Assembly: GCA_034003625.1 (NCBI GenBank)
Contig: JAVEYG010000017.1
Span: forward strand, 31,999 to 95,998
Length of the DNA: 64,000 bases
Direction: 5' to 3'
From: GWE2-42-39 sp034003625
Lineage (GTDB): Bacteria > Bacteroidota > Bacteroidia > Bacteroidales > Prolixibacteraceae
A program made the translations under genes and the position numbers. Shown here in pieces: positions 1 through 8,331 of the stretch (positions are counted from its first letter, which is position 1; each line of letters starts with the position of its first letter). The notes below the pieces were generated by a model. That model made no database searches. It saw nothing but the letters and a program-made list of their open reading frames with translations, and was not told the origin of the DNA.

Positions 1-758
1 CTGAACGATATCCGTCCTAAAAATTTCACTTTGTCCCGAAGGTGTAATTCTTCGGTAAGGGTCCTCAGTTGAGCAGCCATATCGCCAGCACCGACCACAA
101 CCAACACCGCATTGTCAATCTGCTGCATGGCGCGGACCATCTGCTCCAGTCCCCTTCCAATGTTCAGCGCCCCCTGGTACAAAATGATCTTTTTCCCGCC
201 AAAGTCCAATTTTTTATCATCCGGAATTTCAAAGGGGACCATCCGGTCAGGGACATTCCGTATTACATGAAAACAGGTCCCGTATTTGTAACGGTAGGCT
301 TCGGCAATCGACTGGCAAACGGTGTACGCATTTCTTATTCTCGGAAGCAGCTCTTTCTCCAATCTTTCCCACGCCCGGCGCACCTTGTGGCGATGAACCA
401 GTTCTGGCACTTCGGTAAAATATTCATGGCTGTCGTAATACAAAGGGTTACCGGTGAGCCTCGAAACCAAAAAATTGGGAAGCAGCGTGTCGAGGTCGTT
501 CGAAACAAAAATATCGAATTTGGAAAAGAGCAGCACAAAAAACAGACGGAGGTTGTATTCAACGTAAAACAAAGGTCCCTTTCTGAAAAAAAGGTACATC
601 CGGCGCGTATTGTAGGTACGGCTGACAGGAAGGCTTTCCGGCAACAGACGGCCAATCAGGGTTACCTCGTGCCCCATCTCCTGAAGCGTGACAGCCACCT
701 TATGTACCCGATTGTCGGTTACCAGGTCGTTTATTACGCTGATCGCTATTCGTTTCAA
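1..758 (-). CDS. Glycosyltransferase family 4 protein, partial (C-terminus off left edge)
   Basis: Reading the reverse strand gives an open frame of about 252 residues with no stop before the left edge, so only the N-terminal half to two thirds is present. It begins MKRIAISVINDLVTDNRVHK, typical of GT4 enzymes that build cell-surface polysaccharide. The second Rossmann domain starts near residue 195 with KKIILYQGALNIGRGLEQM, the nucleotide-sugar-side motif of this family. The middle carries DSHEYF and a VCQSIAEAYRYKYG segment. The start is taken as TTG at 758; no ATG lies upstream in frame, so a start slightly further up is possible. Donor and acceptor sugars cannot be told. The family call is firm; the substrate is unknown. 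Confidence 0.85.
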   Translation of the reverse strand, partial: MKRIAISVINDLVTDNRVHKVAVTLQEMGHEVTLIGRLLPESLPVSRTYNTRRMYLFFRKGPLFYVEYNLRLFFVLLFSKFDIFVSNDLDTLLPNFLVSRLTGNPLYYDSHEYFTEVPELVHRHKVRRAWERLEKELLPRIRNAYTVCQSIAEAYRYKYGTCFHVIRNVPDRMVPFEIPDDKKLDFGGKKIILYQGALNIGRGLEQMVRAMQQIDNAVLVVVGAGDMAAQLRTLTEELHLRDKVKFLGRISF

Positions 759-917
759 AATATTCGTTTTTTTGTTTGTAAATGTACCTATTTCAATGGT
801 TTCATTTTGAAAAAAGGATATGGTATTTTTACTTTTCAAAAATAACAACTGCCAGGGAACAGGGAAAACAGCAATCGGCTAACAGCCTGATTTTATCTTT
901 TAGCCCCGGATATTCAA

Positions 918-947
918 TTGGTTTTTAATAGCTGCTGATTATCTTTG
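918..947 (+). promoter_or_regulatory. Bacteroidetes-type promoter for murB
   Basis: TATCTTTG at 940-947 fits the Bacteroidetes -7 element TAnnTTTG, and TTGG at 918-921 lies about 18 bases upstream in the place of the -33 element. Transcription would begin near 954, a few bases before the murB ATG at 962, so the leader would be very short. Confidence 0.5.
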
Positions 948-961
948 GACAAATTTCAGTC

Positions 962-1978
962 ATGATCCGTTTTCAAAAAAATTTTTCGCTTAAAGACTAC
1001 AACACGTTTGGTATTGACGTTCGTGCCCGGTATTTTTTCGAATTTACCGAATTGAACGACCTTACCAGGTTTCTGACTTTGCAGGAAAACCGTGAAAATG
1101 AACCTGTCCTGATTTTAGGTGGCGGCAGTAATTTACTGTTCCTAAATGATTTTCCGGGAACGGTTTTTCATGTCAACATTCCCGGCATCCGGTTAGTAAA
1201 CGAAGACCGCAACCAGGTCTGGATTGAAGCAGGAGCCGGGGTTGAGTGGGATGAACTGGTTGAGTATTCGGTTTTTTACGGCTGGGGCGGGATAGAAAAC
1301 CTGTCGCTGATACCCGGGAAAGTAGGGGCAGCACCGGTTCAAAATATCGGGGCCTATGGCGTGGAAGTAAAAGATGTAATTGAAACGGTAAACGGCTTTG
1401 ACCTGAAAACCATGGAAGATTATTCAATCCCTGCTCACGACTGTCGTTTTGCTTATCGCGACAGTATTTTTAAGCACGAACTGAAAAACCGTTTTATTGT
1501 TACGGGCGTGGTTCTCAGGTTGGAAAAATTTCCGGAGTACAAATTGGGATACGGAGACCTGAAACGTGAAACCGAAAGAATGGGAGCAGTGAATGTTCGC
1601 ACCATCCGCAAAGCAGTGATCCATATCCGTGAATCGAAACTTCCCGATCCGAAAGTGAACGGCAATGCAGGCAGTTTCTTCAAGAATCCGGTGGTTGATG
1701 CCGGCCTTGCGGAACAACTAAAATCACGATTCGGAACCATACCGGTTTATCCTTCGACAGATGGAAAAATAAAACTCGCTGCCGGCTGGCTGATTGAACA
1801 GTGTGGCTGGAAAGGGTTCCGCGACGGGGATGCCGGAGTACACGAAAAACAAGCGCTGGTACTGGTAAACTATGGCAATGCCAGTGGCCTGCAACTATTC
1901 GATCTTTCTGAAAAAATAAAACGATCGGTGTCCGAAAAATTCGGTGTGGAACTGGAGCGGGAAGTAAATGTGGTTTAG
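962..1978 (+). CDS. murB: UDP-N-acetylmuramate dehydrogenase (MurB, type I)
   Basis: Cytoplasmic FAD enzyme that uses NADPH to reduce UDP-GlcNAc-enolpyruvate to UDP-MurNAc, the second committed step of peptidoglycan precursor synthesis. The 338 residues match the usual length of type I MurB. The FAD-binding motif GGGSNLLF is near residue 53, IPGKVGAAPVQNIGAYG near 118, the type I loop YRDSIFK near 165, and the catalytic-serine segment NAGSFFKNP near 236. A C-terminal DAGVHEKQALVLVN segment sits where the family has its last catalytic residues. It stands alone, transcribed towards the TonB receptor gene, with a large inverted repeat between the two stops. Identification is secure. Confidence 0.97.
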   Translation: MIRFQKNFSLKDYNTFGIDVRARYFFEFTELNDLTRFLTLQENRENEPVLILGGGSNLLFLNDFPGTVFHVNIPGIRLVNEDRNQVWIEAGAGVEWDELVEYSVFYGWGGIENLSLIPGKVGAAPVQNIGAYGVEVKDVIETVNGFDLKTMEDYSIPAHDCRFAYRDSIFKHELKNRFIVTGVVLRLEKFPEYKLGYGDLKRETERMGAVNVRTIRKAVIHIRESKLPDPKVNGNAGSFFKNPVVDAGLAEQLKSRFGTIPVYPSTDGKIKLAAGWLIEQCGWKGFRDGDAGVHEKQALVLVNYGNASGLQLFDLSEKIKRSVSEKFGVELEREVNVV

Positions 1979-1985
1979 GGAAAAA

Positions 1986-2042
1986 GCTGTCCAAAAAGTT
2001 CTAAAGCCCGCGAATCGCGTCACTCCAGGCTCTTTGGACAGC
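1986..2042. terminator. Inverted repeat between convergent murB and TonB receptor genes
   Basis: GCTGTCCAAA at 1986-1995 pairs perfectly with TTTGGACAGC at 2033-2042, enclosing a 37-base GC-rich interior. It lies between two convergent stop codons and could serve as a bidirectional terminator. The interior is too long for a simple intrinsic terminator, so it may instead be a dispersed palindromic repeat. Confidence 0.5.
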
Positions 2043-2053
2043 CGCTCTGTTCA

Positions 2054-4306
2054 TTAATGATGATGGCCATCGTGGTCATGGTCATGATCATTTGCTGGCC
2101 GGTTCAGGGTAAAGCGGATGCCGGCATATATCTTACGGCCCAATACCGGCCCCCATACTTTCGTGGCATCGAACCAGGGGCCATACGGGTCTTCAGCGCC
2201 AATCACCGGGTGGTTCATTGTAAAATTGGTCAGATTCTCAGCCCCGGCGTAAATGCTCCAGCGTTTGAAATATTTGGTCACCTGTGCGTTCATCACGGTA
2301 AACGACGGGAATTCATTTCCCGGATCGTAGGCCTCCGGTGCACCCGGTGTTTGCGGAATCCGTCCCCCCCCATTCAACTGAAGGGTATAATCGAACATCC
2401 AGCCTTTGTTCGGAGTGGTATAATTCAGGGTCACTAACCCTTTGTAACGGCTGGTCAGCGGTTTTTCCAATAATTCCCCGCCGATGGTTTGTTTCACCTC
2501 ATTGCCCCGGTAGGCCAGGGTTATATCCAACCCATCAACAGGCTGATAACTCAGGTCAACCTGGTAACTGTTGGCATACGATTTCCCGTTGAGCGGATAA
2601 AACAATATTTCGGTTGCCGAATTTTCCATGTCGACCACCAGTTGATCGGTAAAACTGGTGCGGTAAAATTCAGCGCCAATCGAAAGCTCCCGATTAAAAA
2701 GATGAACGGTTTGAACAGCGCTGGCCCCGAAATTCCAGGCATTCTCCTGCATCAGTTCATCGTTGAAATTAAAACTGCGCGAGGAGGAAAGCAGGTAATT
2801 GTTTTCGGCTATCAGGTTGGCCGTGCGGTAACCTTTTCCAGCAGAAGCGCGCAGAATGAGGTGTTCGGATGGCGCATAGCGAAAATGAAACCGCGGTGTG
2901 TAAAAAGTTCCGAAAAGATTATGGAAATCGGCCCTGACACCCGCCATCACAGTGTAAAGCTCTCCTTTTTTATATGTCCATTCAACAAAAAGTCCGGGCA
3001 CCGACTCAATATTTGAAAAGTCGGCTGCATTAAATGCCTGGTTAATTTTGTCATAATAATAACTCAGCCCGGCAATATATTGAAGTTCGGAACCAGGAGC
3101 AAATAATGACGAGAAAATCAGGTTGGCATATAAATTTGTCTCATCGGCATTGTATCTGTTTTTACCGAAAACGGATTCCGTGCGGTGAAGGACGGCATTT
3201 GATATAAGAGCGGCGCTCCGCATCCGGTGTTCATCCCAGGCATAGCCATTTTTGAATGAGAATTCGGCCCGTTGGTTATCAATGGATGTACCATACGGCA
3301 AACCCGGGTTTTGTGCGCCCCCTTTTTTATAGCCCAGCTGTCCACCTAATCGTTCTTCGGTCAGCAGGTTGATCCCGCCGAGTGCATGGTAGCCGGTTCC
3401 CGGCGCATATTGCCACCGGTTGATGAAATGGTACTGTTCGGTCAGCGGATGATCGAGAAATCCATCGTGGTTATGGTCTATTTCTTTGGAATTATCTTCA
3501 GCATGGAAAAATATTCCGGTACTAAGATGATCGGAAAGTTTGATCCCACTGTTGGCATTGAATTCTAATCTGCTGTCGTCGCCGGCAAACAGATTCAGGT
3601 GCAGCAGTTCGTCGCTGTCGGGCTTTTTGTATTCCACATTGATCTGTCCCGTAATTGACTCATAACCATTAATTACCGAAGAAGCACCTTTCGACACCTG
3701 TATGGATTCCATCCACGGGCCGGGAATGTATGTGAGCCCGTAATTGGTGGCCAGACCGCGCAGGTTCGGGTAATTTTCGGTTTGCAGGCTGGTGTACAGT
3801 CCCGACAATCCTAAAAGTTTTATCTGTTTGGCGCCGGTCACCGCATCGTTGTACGATACATCGACCGAAGCATTGGTCTCGAAACTCTCCGACAGGTTGC
3901 AGCAGGCTGCTTTGTGCAATTCGTGCCCATTGATCTTCTGGGTATAAATCGGGTCGATCTGTGAGATGTAGTTTCCCCGGTTTTTTTCAACCACCGTTAC
4001 TTCTCCTAACTCGCGGTTTTCACTCAAAACGACTTCTATATTCTTACCGTTCTCCACATGTACCGTGTCGGTTTTGTACCCCACAAAAGAAAAAACCAGC
4101 GCATGGTGATGATGGTCGTTTTCTATTTCAAAATGGCCGTTGGCATCAGACGCCGTCCCGTGATCGGTCCCGGCCCAAAATATATTCACTCCTGGCAAAG
4201 GATGTTTGTGTCCTTCGTGCAGTTCATAAACAGTCCCGCTGACTGATTGTGCAAATATTGTCCCCGGTAGAAAAAGCAGGAACATCACTGATATGTATAA
4301 TTTCAT
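2054..4306 (-). CDS. TonB-dependent outer-membrane receptor with histidine-rich ends
   Basis: 750 residues. A signal peptide (residues 1-19, ending IFAQ) is followed by a carboxypeptidase-regulatory-like domain (about 22-100), a TonB plug (about 110-235, with the SQIDPIYTQKING segment before it) and a 22-strand-type barrel ending in residue 750. Histidines are concentrated in the first domain (HEGHKHPLP and NDHHHHALVF) and in the last ten residues (DHDHDHDGHHH), which suggests metal handling. The next gene downstream of its start, on the same strand, is a HYC_CC_PP protein, a recurrent partner of such receptors in Bacteroidota. The receptor class is certain; that the ligand is a transition metal or its chelate is inference. 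It lacks the STN domain seen in the SusC proteins of this window. Confidence 0.9.
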   Translation of the reverse strand: MKLYISVMFLLFLPGTIFAQSVSGTVYELHEGHKHPLPGVNIFWAGTDHGTASDANGHFEIENDHHHHALVFSFVGYKTDTVHVENGKNIEVVLSENRELGEVTVVEKNRGNYISQIDPIYTQKINGHELHKAACCNLSESFETNASVDVSYNDAVTGAKQIKLLGLSGLYTSLQTENYPNLRGLATNYGLTYIPGPWMESIQVSKGASSVINGYESITGQINVEYKKPDSDELLHLNLFAGDDSRLEFNANSGIKLSDHLSTGIFFHAEDNSKEIDHNHDGFLDHPLTEQYHFINRWQYAPGTGYHALGGINLLTEERLGGQLGYKKGGAQNPGLPYGTSIDNQRAEFSFKNGYAWDEHRMRSAALISNAVLHRTESVFGKNRYNADETNLYANLIFSSLFAPGSELQYIAGLSYYYDKINQAFNAADFSNIESVPGLFVEWTYKKGELYTVMAGVRADFHNLFGTFYTPRFHFRYAPSEHLILRASAGKGYRTANLIAENNYLLSSSRSFNFNDELMQENAWNFGASAVQTVHLFNRELSIGAEFYRTSFTDQLVVDMENSATEILFYPLNGKSYANSYQVDLSYQPVDGLDITLAYRGNEVKQTIGGELLEKPLTSRYKGLVTLNYTTPNKGWMFDYTLQLNGGGRIPQTPGAPEAYDPGNEFPSFTVMNAQVTKYFKRWSIYAGAENLTNFTMNHPVIGAEDPYGPWFDATKVWGPVLGRKIYAGIRFTLNRPANDHDHDHDGHHH

Positions 4307-4346
4307 TGTGCTTTGTTTAAATTCAACTTCAATACCTCACTCTGCA

Positions 4347-4832
4347 TTATGCAAAAAGAGGATATGTGCCGAATTTAAACTGATGGAAAAGCGTGACCAT
4401 TTTCTGCCCGGGAATAACCAAGGGCGGCGGACTGTTAAGCGCCGTAACCGGTATTTTTTCTGATTCCGGGTTTTGAAGTTTTACTGTTTCCGGAAATAAA
4501 ACATTGAAAATTTCAAACTGAACAGGCGATACGGTTACGGATGCACTTCCCGTTAAGAAATGGGCGCTGAGTTTCACAAAAAAGGCTTCCTGCGTATCAC
4601 AACCGGCACCTGCCTGATTATCATGATGAGAGTTGGCATGGGTACACTGACCGGCATCGGAACAACAATAAGATTCAGCTCCTGAATGACAATTCTCGGG
4701 TTCAACAAGTACCGAGATGTACTCGTGTTGCAGGCAACTGCAATGCAATTTATAGATGGTCAGCCCGGTTGTTGAAACCAGTAAAACCATCATTAGTACA
4801 ATGTTGCCAATATTTTTTAACGCCTGTTTCAA
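4347..4832 (-). CDS. HYC_CC_PP family small exported protein
   Basis: 161 residues with one N-terminal hydrophobic segment (about 9-28) and the features that name this family: KLHCSC near 30, SYCCSD near 53, and a proline pair in LNSPPPL near 139. Further Cys and His residues (QCTHANSHHDN, GAGCDTQ) make the N-terminal half a plausible metal-binding face. It is immediately upstream of and co-oriented with the histidine-rich TonB receptor (40-base gap), so the two are probably one transcript. The biochemical function of the family is not established as far as I know; a role in metal delivery or sensing at the envelope is inference. Confidence 0.75.
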   Translation of the reverse strand: MKQALKNIGNIVLMMVLLVSTTGLTIYKLHCSCLQHEYISVLVEPENCHSGAESYCCSDAGQCTHANSHHDNQAGAGCDTQEAFFVKLSAHFLTGSASVTVSPVQFEIFNVLFPETVKLQNPESEKIPVTALNSPPPLVIPGQKMVTLFHQFKFGTYPLFA

Positions 4833-4947
4833 TTTTCACGGTTAAAGAATGTTCAAAAATAGAAATAAAGTATGAATGGGGAAAAGGCATTAAATAATAT
4901 TAACAAACAGGTAGTTTCAAAACAGGTATATTTTTCCCTAAATTTAA

Positions 4948-5670
4948 TCACGGTTTGCTGTAGAATTTTAATTCGATTTCATCGTAATAGAGGGTAGTAA
5001 TCCCCTCAAAACCAGACCAGGTTCCAAGCACAACCCAGATTTTACCTTGTGTATCGGCTTTGCAAATCATGGATTCGTCGTTGGTCCGTTCGATCAGTTC
5101 GTACTCAAACTCGTCTCCTTCAATTCCGACAGTTCCCAGTTCGGCTTCCGACTGTGCTTTGTTGTCGAAGGTGTCCTTTTTGATTTCTATTTCAAAATAA
5201 CCGGGTTCTTCGGTGCTTCCGGTATACTTTTTTTCGTAGCCGTTGGCCGAAGCATAAGCAACCAGGTGAACAGCGCCGCCGGGACTTCCACCAATGCCAC
5301 TACTTTCCTGTGGATATTTTGACGCCAGTTTCAGTTTAATGTCTAATTCATAAGCAGCGCCCGGGGTAAAACCGCCAATTTGCTTTGCAAGGAACATGCG
5401 CAAAGCATCGCTGTGGTTGTTACCCGAAAGCATGTATGATTTTTTGGTTTGATCGAGCGGCACAGGAAGGGCTTTGACCCCCGCAGCCAGTTCATAAAAT
5501 TCTTCCTCGCCTTCGGGGTAGGAACCAAAAACTGCTTCCCAACCATTTGCCCCCGTCTCAAATGTTTCAGTAACAGTTACTGTTCCATCACTAATTTCAT
5601 CTTTTTCACAGGCTGATGTACTAAACAAGGCAATCAGCGACAATCCAATCAATACATTTTTTCTTCTCAT
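4948..5670 (-). CDS. Putative lipoprotein, unknown function
   Basis: 240 residues. The N-terminus is a lipoprotein signal (hydrophobic GLSLIALFSTSAC, with the lipidated Cys near residue 21) followed by acidic residues, as in Bacteroidota lipoproteins that may be surface exposed. The body is beta-rich with motifs such as TFETGANGWE near 35 and TLYYDEIELKFY at the C-terminus. This pattern recalls jelly-roll carbohydrate-binding-like domains, but I cannot assign a family. It is separated from the HYC_CC_PP gene by 115 bases and from the kinase gene by 176 bases, all on the same strand. Confidence 0.75.
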   Translation of the reverse strand: MRRKNVLIGLSLIALFSTSACEKDEISDGTVTVTETFETGANGWEAVFGSYPEGEEEFYELAAGVKALPVPLDQTKKSYMLSGNNHSDALRMFLAKQIGGFTPGAAYELDIKLKLASKYPQESSGIGGSPGGAVHLVAYASANGYEKKYTGSTEEPGYFEIEIKKDTFDNKAQSEAELGTVGIEGDEFEYELIERTNDESMICKADTQGKIWVVLGTWSGFEGITTLYYDEIELKFYSKP

Positions 5671-5846
5671 TGTTTTACTGTTTTTAATGGGAGACCAGAA
5701 CAGGCCTGATTCCGGGCATCCGGGTTATTCTAATGTCATCTATGATGCAGGTATCGACTGATCCGTTGCTTCCACATCTGAAAAAAAAAGAATTCCCGGC
5801 TAAATTTTGAAACGGGATGCCGGGCCCGTTATGCACTTACGGGGCT

Positions 5847-7562
5847 TTAATGACTTGTCGTGTTGCCGGGCAACGTAAAATAAAACGTGCTCCCTTTTCC
5901 TTCTTCGCTCTCAACCCATATCCTGCCGTTATGCTTTTCTATAAATTCCTTACAAAGGATAAGCCCTAAGCCGGCGCTGGGCTCCCCGTCGGTACCCGGC
6001 CTGTTGACATTTGTATCGATACAAAACAGTTTATCGATCTGTTCTTTGTCCATCCCGATTCCGGTGTCCTGTACCGAGAACAGGATTTTCCCGTCATCTT
6101 TTTCCCAGACTTTCACACTGACTGCTCCTCCCCGCTTAGTAAATTTTATCGCATTGATGACCAGGTTGCGTAATATCGAATGTAACATATTCCGGTCGGC
6201 GGTGATTTGCATGTTTGGAGGATAGTCAAAATTCAGCTCGATTGATTTTTTGCGGGCCATTTCGAGTGTCGATTCATCATAACTTGCAAAGAATCCTTTT
6301 ATATCTATATTTTCAGGCTTGAAGGAAATGCCTCCCCGTTGAAGTTGCGACCATTCGAGCAGGTTTTCGAGCAGACGATATGTCGCCCCGGCAGTTTTTT
6401 CAATGGACCTGGCAAATTTGGAATAGTCATCGGGAGAAAAATTGTTTTCCTTTTCGGTCATCAGGCCTGCCAGACCAATGATAGAGGCAAACGGGCTGCG
6501 CAGGTCGTGCGAGATAATAGAGAAAAACTTGTCCTTGGTGGCATTCAGTTCGCGCAGGCGGGCTTCACTTTCTTTTATTGCTTCTTCGGCTTGTTTGCGA
6601 CGGGTAATATCGGTATCGGCACCCCGGTAGCCTGACAATTCCCCCTGATCGTCGAAAACCGGTACGCCGCTGGTGAGCACACAAATGAGTTGTCCGGATT
6701 GGGTGAGGTTCCAGTTTTCCAAGTTCCGGAATGCCTTCTTTTCGCTGACAATCTGCTCGAAGGTGTTTCTCACTTTTTCAGCTTCATTTTCGGGCATAAA
6801 ATCAAATGGTGTTTTACCGATCATTTTCGATGGGGTATACCCCAGTATTTCTTCCACTTTTTCGGAACAGTAAGTATAAATACCGTTTTTGTCCACTTCC
6901 CATATCCAGTCGCCACTGCTCATTGCAATGTCCCTGAAACGCGCTTCGGATGTTTTCAGCTCCATGTTCTGTTGTTGGGTGAGCAGGCGTTCGCGGTCAA
7001 AATTCTTTTTCAATACAATGGATATATAGCCCATCAGAGAAAGGGAAAGTACAAGGCTGACCGACAAGTCGATAATCCTGGATTCTTTGTCAGGGAAAGG
7101 GATGGTCCACTCAGGATGGAAATAATAGATCACAGTCAATGCGGTAGAAAGGAAAACAAACCCGCCCAGGATACGCCAATATCTTTTCCTGGGATCGCTG
7201 TATATCAGCAACAACATGGCCGGGAAAAAAAACAGGGACATTGAGCCTTCAATGCCCTCAAAAAAGAACCAGTTCGACACCAACCCGAAAGCAACGATCA
7301 GTTGAAAAGGCAGTACAAGAGGTCCGGCAATGCCCTTGAAAAACGATAAATAAAAGAAAAAAGCAAAAAGCAACCCGAAAAAGACAAGGATCAGGTTGGT
7401 TGCAAACTGGCCGCCCGTATTGATATAGTTGAACACGACAAAAGCAATGACGCAGGAAAAAGCGCTCAGAAGGTTGATAACGCTGAATATCCTGGTTTCA
7501 AATATTTCTTCTTCACGGGGATGTGCCAGTATTAATCTTATCTTATGCAATAATTTTCTCAT
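5847..7562 (-). CDS. Six-TM PAS sensor histidine kinase
   Basis: 571 residues. Six hydrophobic segments fill about residues 27-185, then a short coiled linker, one PAS domain with PAC tail (about 207-323, ending DITRRKQAEEA), a HisKA dimerisation domain with the phospho-acceptor His in ISHDLRSPFAS (about 350), and a HATPase domain with the N box LVINAIKF, DTGIGM and SAGLGL. There is no receiver domain and no adjacent response regulator, so its partner is unlinked. Its ATG overlaps the stop of the decayed PAS fragment upstream (ATGA), indicating translational coupling. The signal is unknown. Confidence 0.92.
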   Translation of the reverse strand: MRKLLHKIRLILAHPREEEIFETRIFSVINLLSAFSCVIAFVVFNYINTGGQFATNLILVFFGLLFAFFFYLSFFKGIAGPLVLPFQLIVAFGLVSNWFFFEGIEGSMSLFFFPAMLLLIYSDPRKRYWRILGGFVFLSTALTVIYYFHPEWTIPFPDKESRIIDLSVSLVLSLSLMGYISIVLKKNFDRERLLTQQQNMELKTSEARFRDIAMSSGDWIWEVDKNGIYTYCSEKVEEILGYTPSKMIGKTPFDFMPENEAEKVRNTFEQIVSEKKAFRNLENWNLTQSGQLICVLTSGVPVFDDQGELSGYRGADTDITRRKQAEEAIKESEARLRELNATKDKFFSIISHDLRSPFASIIGLAGLMTEKENNFSPDDYSKFARSIEKTAGATYRLLENLLEWSQLQRGGISFKPENIDIKGFFASYDESTLEMARKKSIELNFDYPPNMQITADRNMLHSILRNLVINAIKFTKRGGAVSVKVWEKDDGKILFSVQDTGIGMDKEQIDKLFCIDTNVNRPGTDGEPSAGLGLILCKEFIEKHNGRIWVESEEGKGSTFYFTLPGNTTSH

Positions 7563-7858
7563 TTTCCCTGCTTCTTATTTGTCATGTACTTCATCCCACA
7601 TCTGTATCGGGACAGGCATTCGTTCGCCAAGCGTATATACCCGGTCATTGGTACCCAGTTCTCATTGAAAATCGTTTCACCGGGTTGTACGTTCCACTTC
7701 CAGGTACCTGTGCAGGCCACATCAATGATAAAACGGGCGCGTTCGTCCGATTGACGGAGTTGTTCGCTGGTTTGTTCCAATTCATGAAGAAAATGATTTT
7801 CGCGGGTCAGGTTATCAATCCGTGCCTGTAAGTTCCCGATTTGTGACTTCCTGTCCAT
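7559..7858 (-). pseudogene. Truncated, frameshifted PAS-domain fragment
   Basis: A 99-codon frame starts with a coiled coil (IGNLQARIDNLTRENHFLHE) and the first half of a PAS domain (FIIDVACTGTWKWNVQPGE, then NWVPMTGY). After TGY the expected PAS sequence continues in another frame as TLGERMPVPIQMWDEVHDK and then meets a stop. The break falls in a TATATA run at 7634-7639, consistent with a two-base slippage. Even when corrected, the domain is cut after about 20 more residues. It is most likely the remnant of a larger sensor protein, although its coupled overlap with the downstream kinase could keep it translated. Confidence 0.65.
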
Positions 7859-8084
7859 ATTTTCCTCCCTGCTGTTCCGTTTTCGTTATGGATAATCCTA
7901 AATCAGATGCTGCAACTTCATCAATATCCCGGATATTCATGCCGTGAAAAACCGACAACAATAAGATTCCTCATACAAGATATAACAAAATTTTGAAATG
8001 TGGCTTTTTTTACCTGGCTTCAGGGGGACATGTCCTGATTTTCCTTTACGGTCCGCACCTGTTTGTAAGGGATTTGACAACCTG

Positions 8085-8282
8085 TCAGTTTTTAATTTTC
8101 GGAAACCAGAACGTAAACACAGAACCTTTGCCTACTTCGTACAAAGCCACCCTAAAAACCTCTTCGTATAAATCTTTCACCGAAGGATTCTTCGTAAGAT
8201 ACTCTTTAGCAATAGCCGAACAGCCGGCACGGTTGCCTTTCAGCAAATTTTCAAGATAGCCGGACGCATAGTTTACAGTCAT
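8085..8282 (-). pseudogene. Chimeric remnant: B12-binding-2 helical segment joined to a kinase C-terminus
   Basis: 65 codons. Residues 1-50 (YLENLLKGNRAGCSAIAKEY, then YEEVFRVALYEVGK) resemble the helical cap domain that precedes cobalamin-binding Rossmann domains. The last 15 residues, GKGSVFTFWFPKIKN, instead look like the tail of a histidine-kinase ATPase domain. The junction is at YEVGK/GKGS, which suggests a deletion that removed the B12 domain and most of a kinase. It lies between two intact kinase genes on the same strand. It may still be expressed as a tiny protein, but no function is evident. Confidence 0.5.
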
Positions 8283-8331
8283 AATTTGTGTATTTATCTG
8301 TAACGGGCTTATACCTTTTCCCTATTTACAC

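Noticed and set aside
69..845. Plus-strand 258-codon open frame
   Set aside because: The opposite strand encodes a clear GT4 glycosyltransferase over the same bases; the plus frame has no family resemblance.
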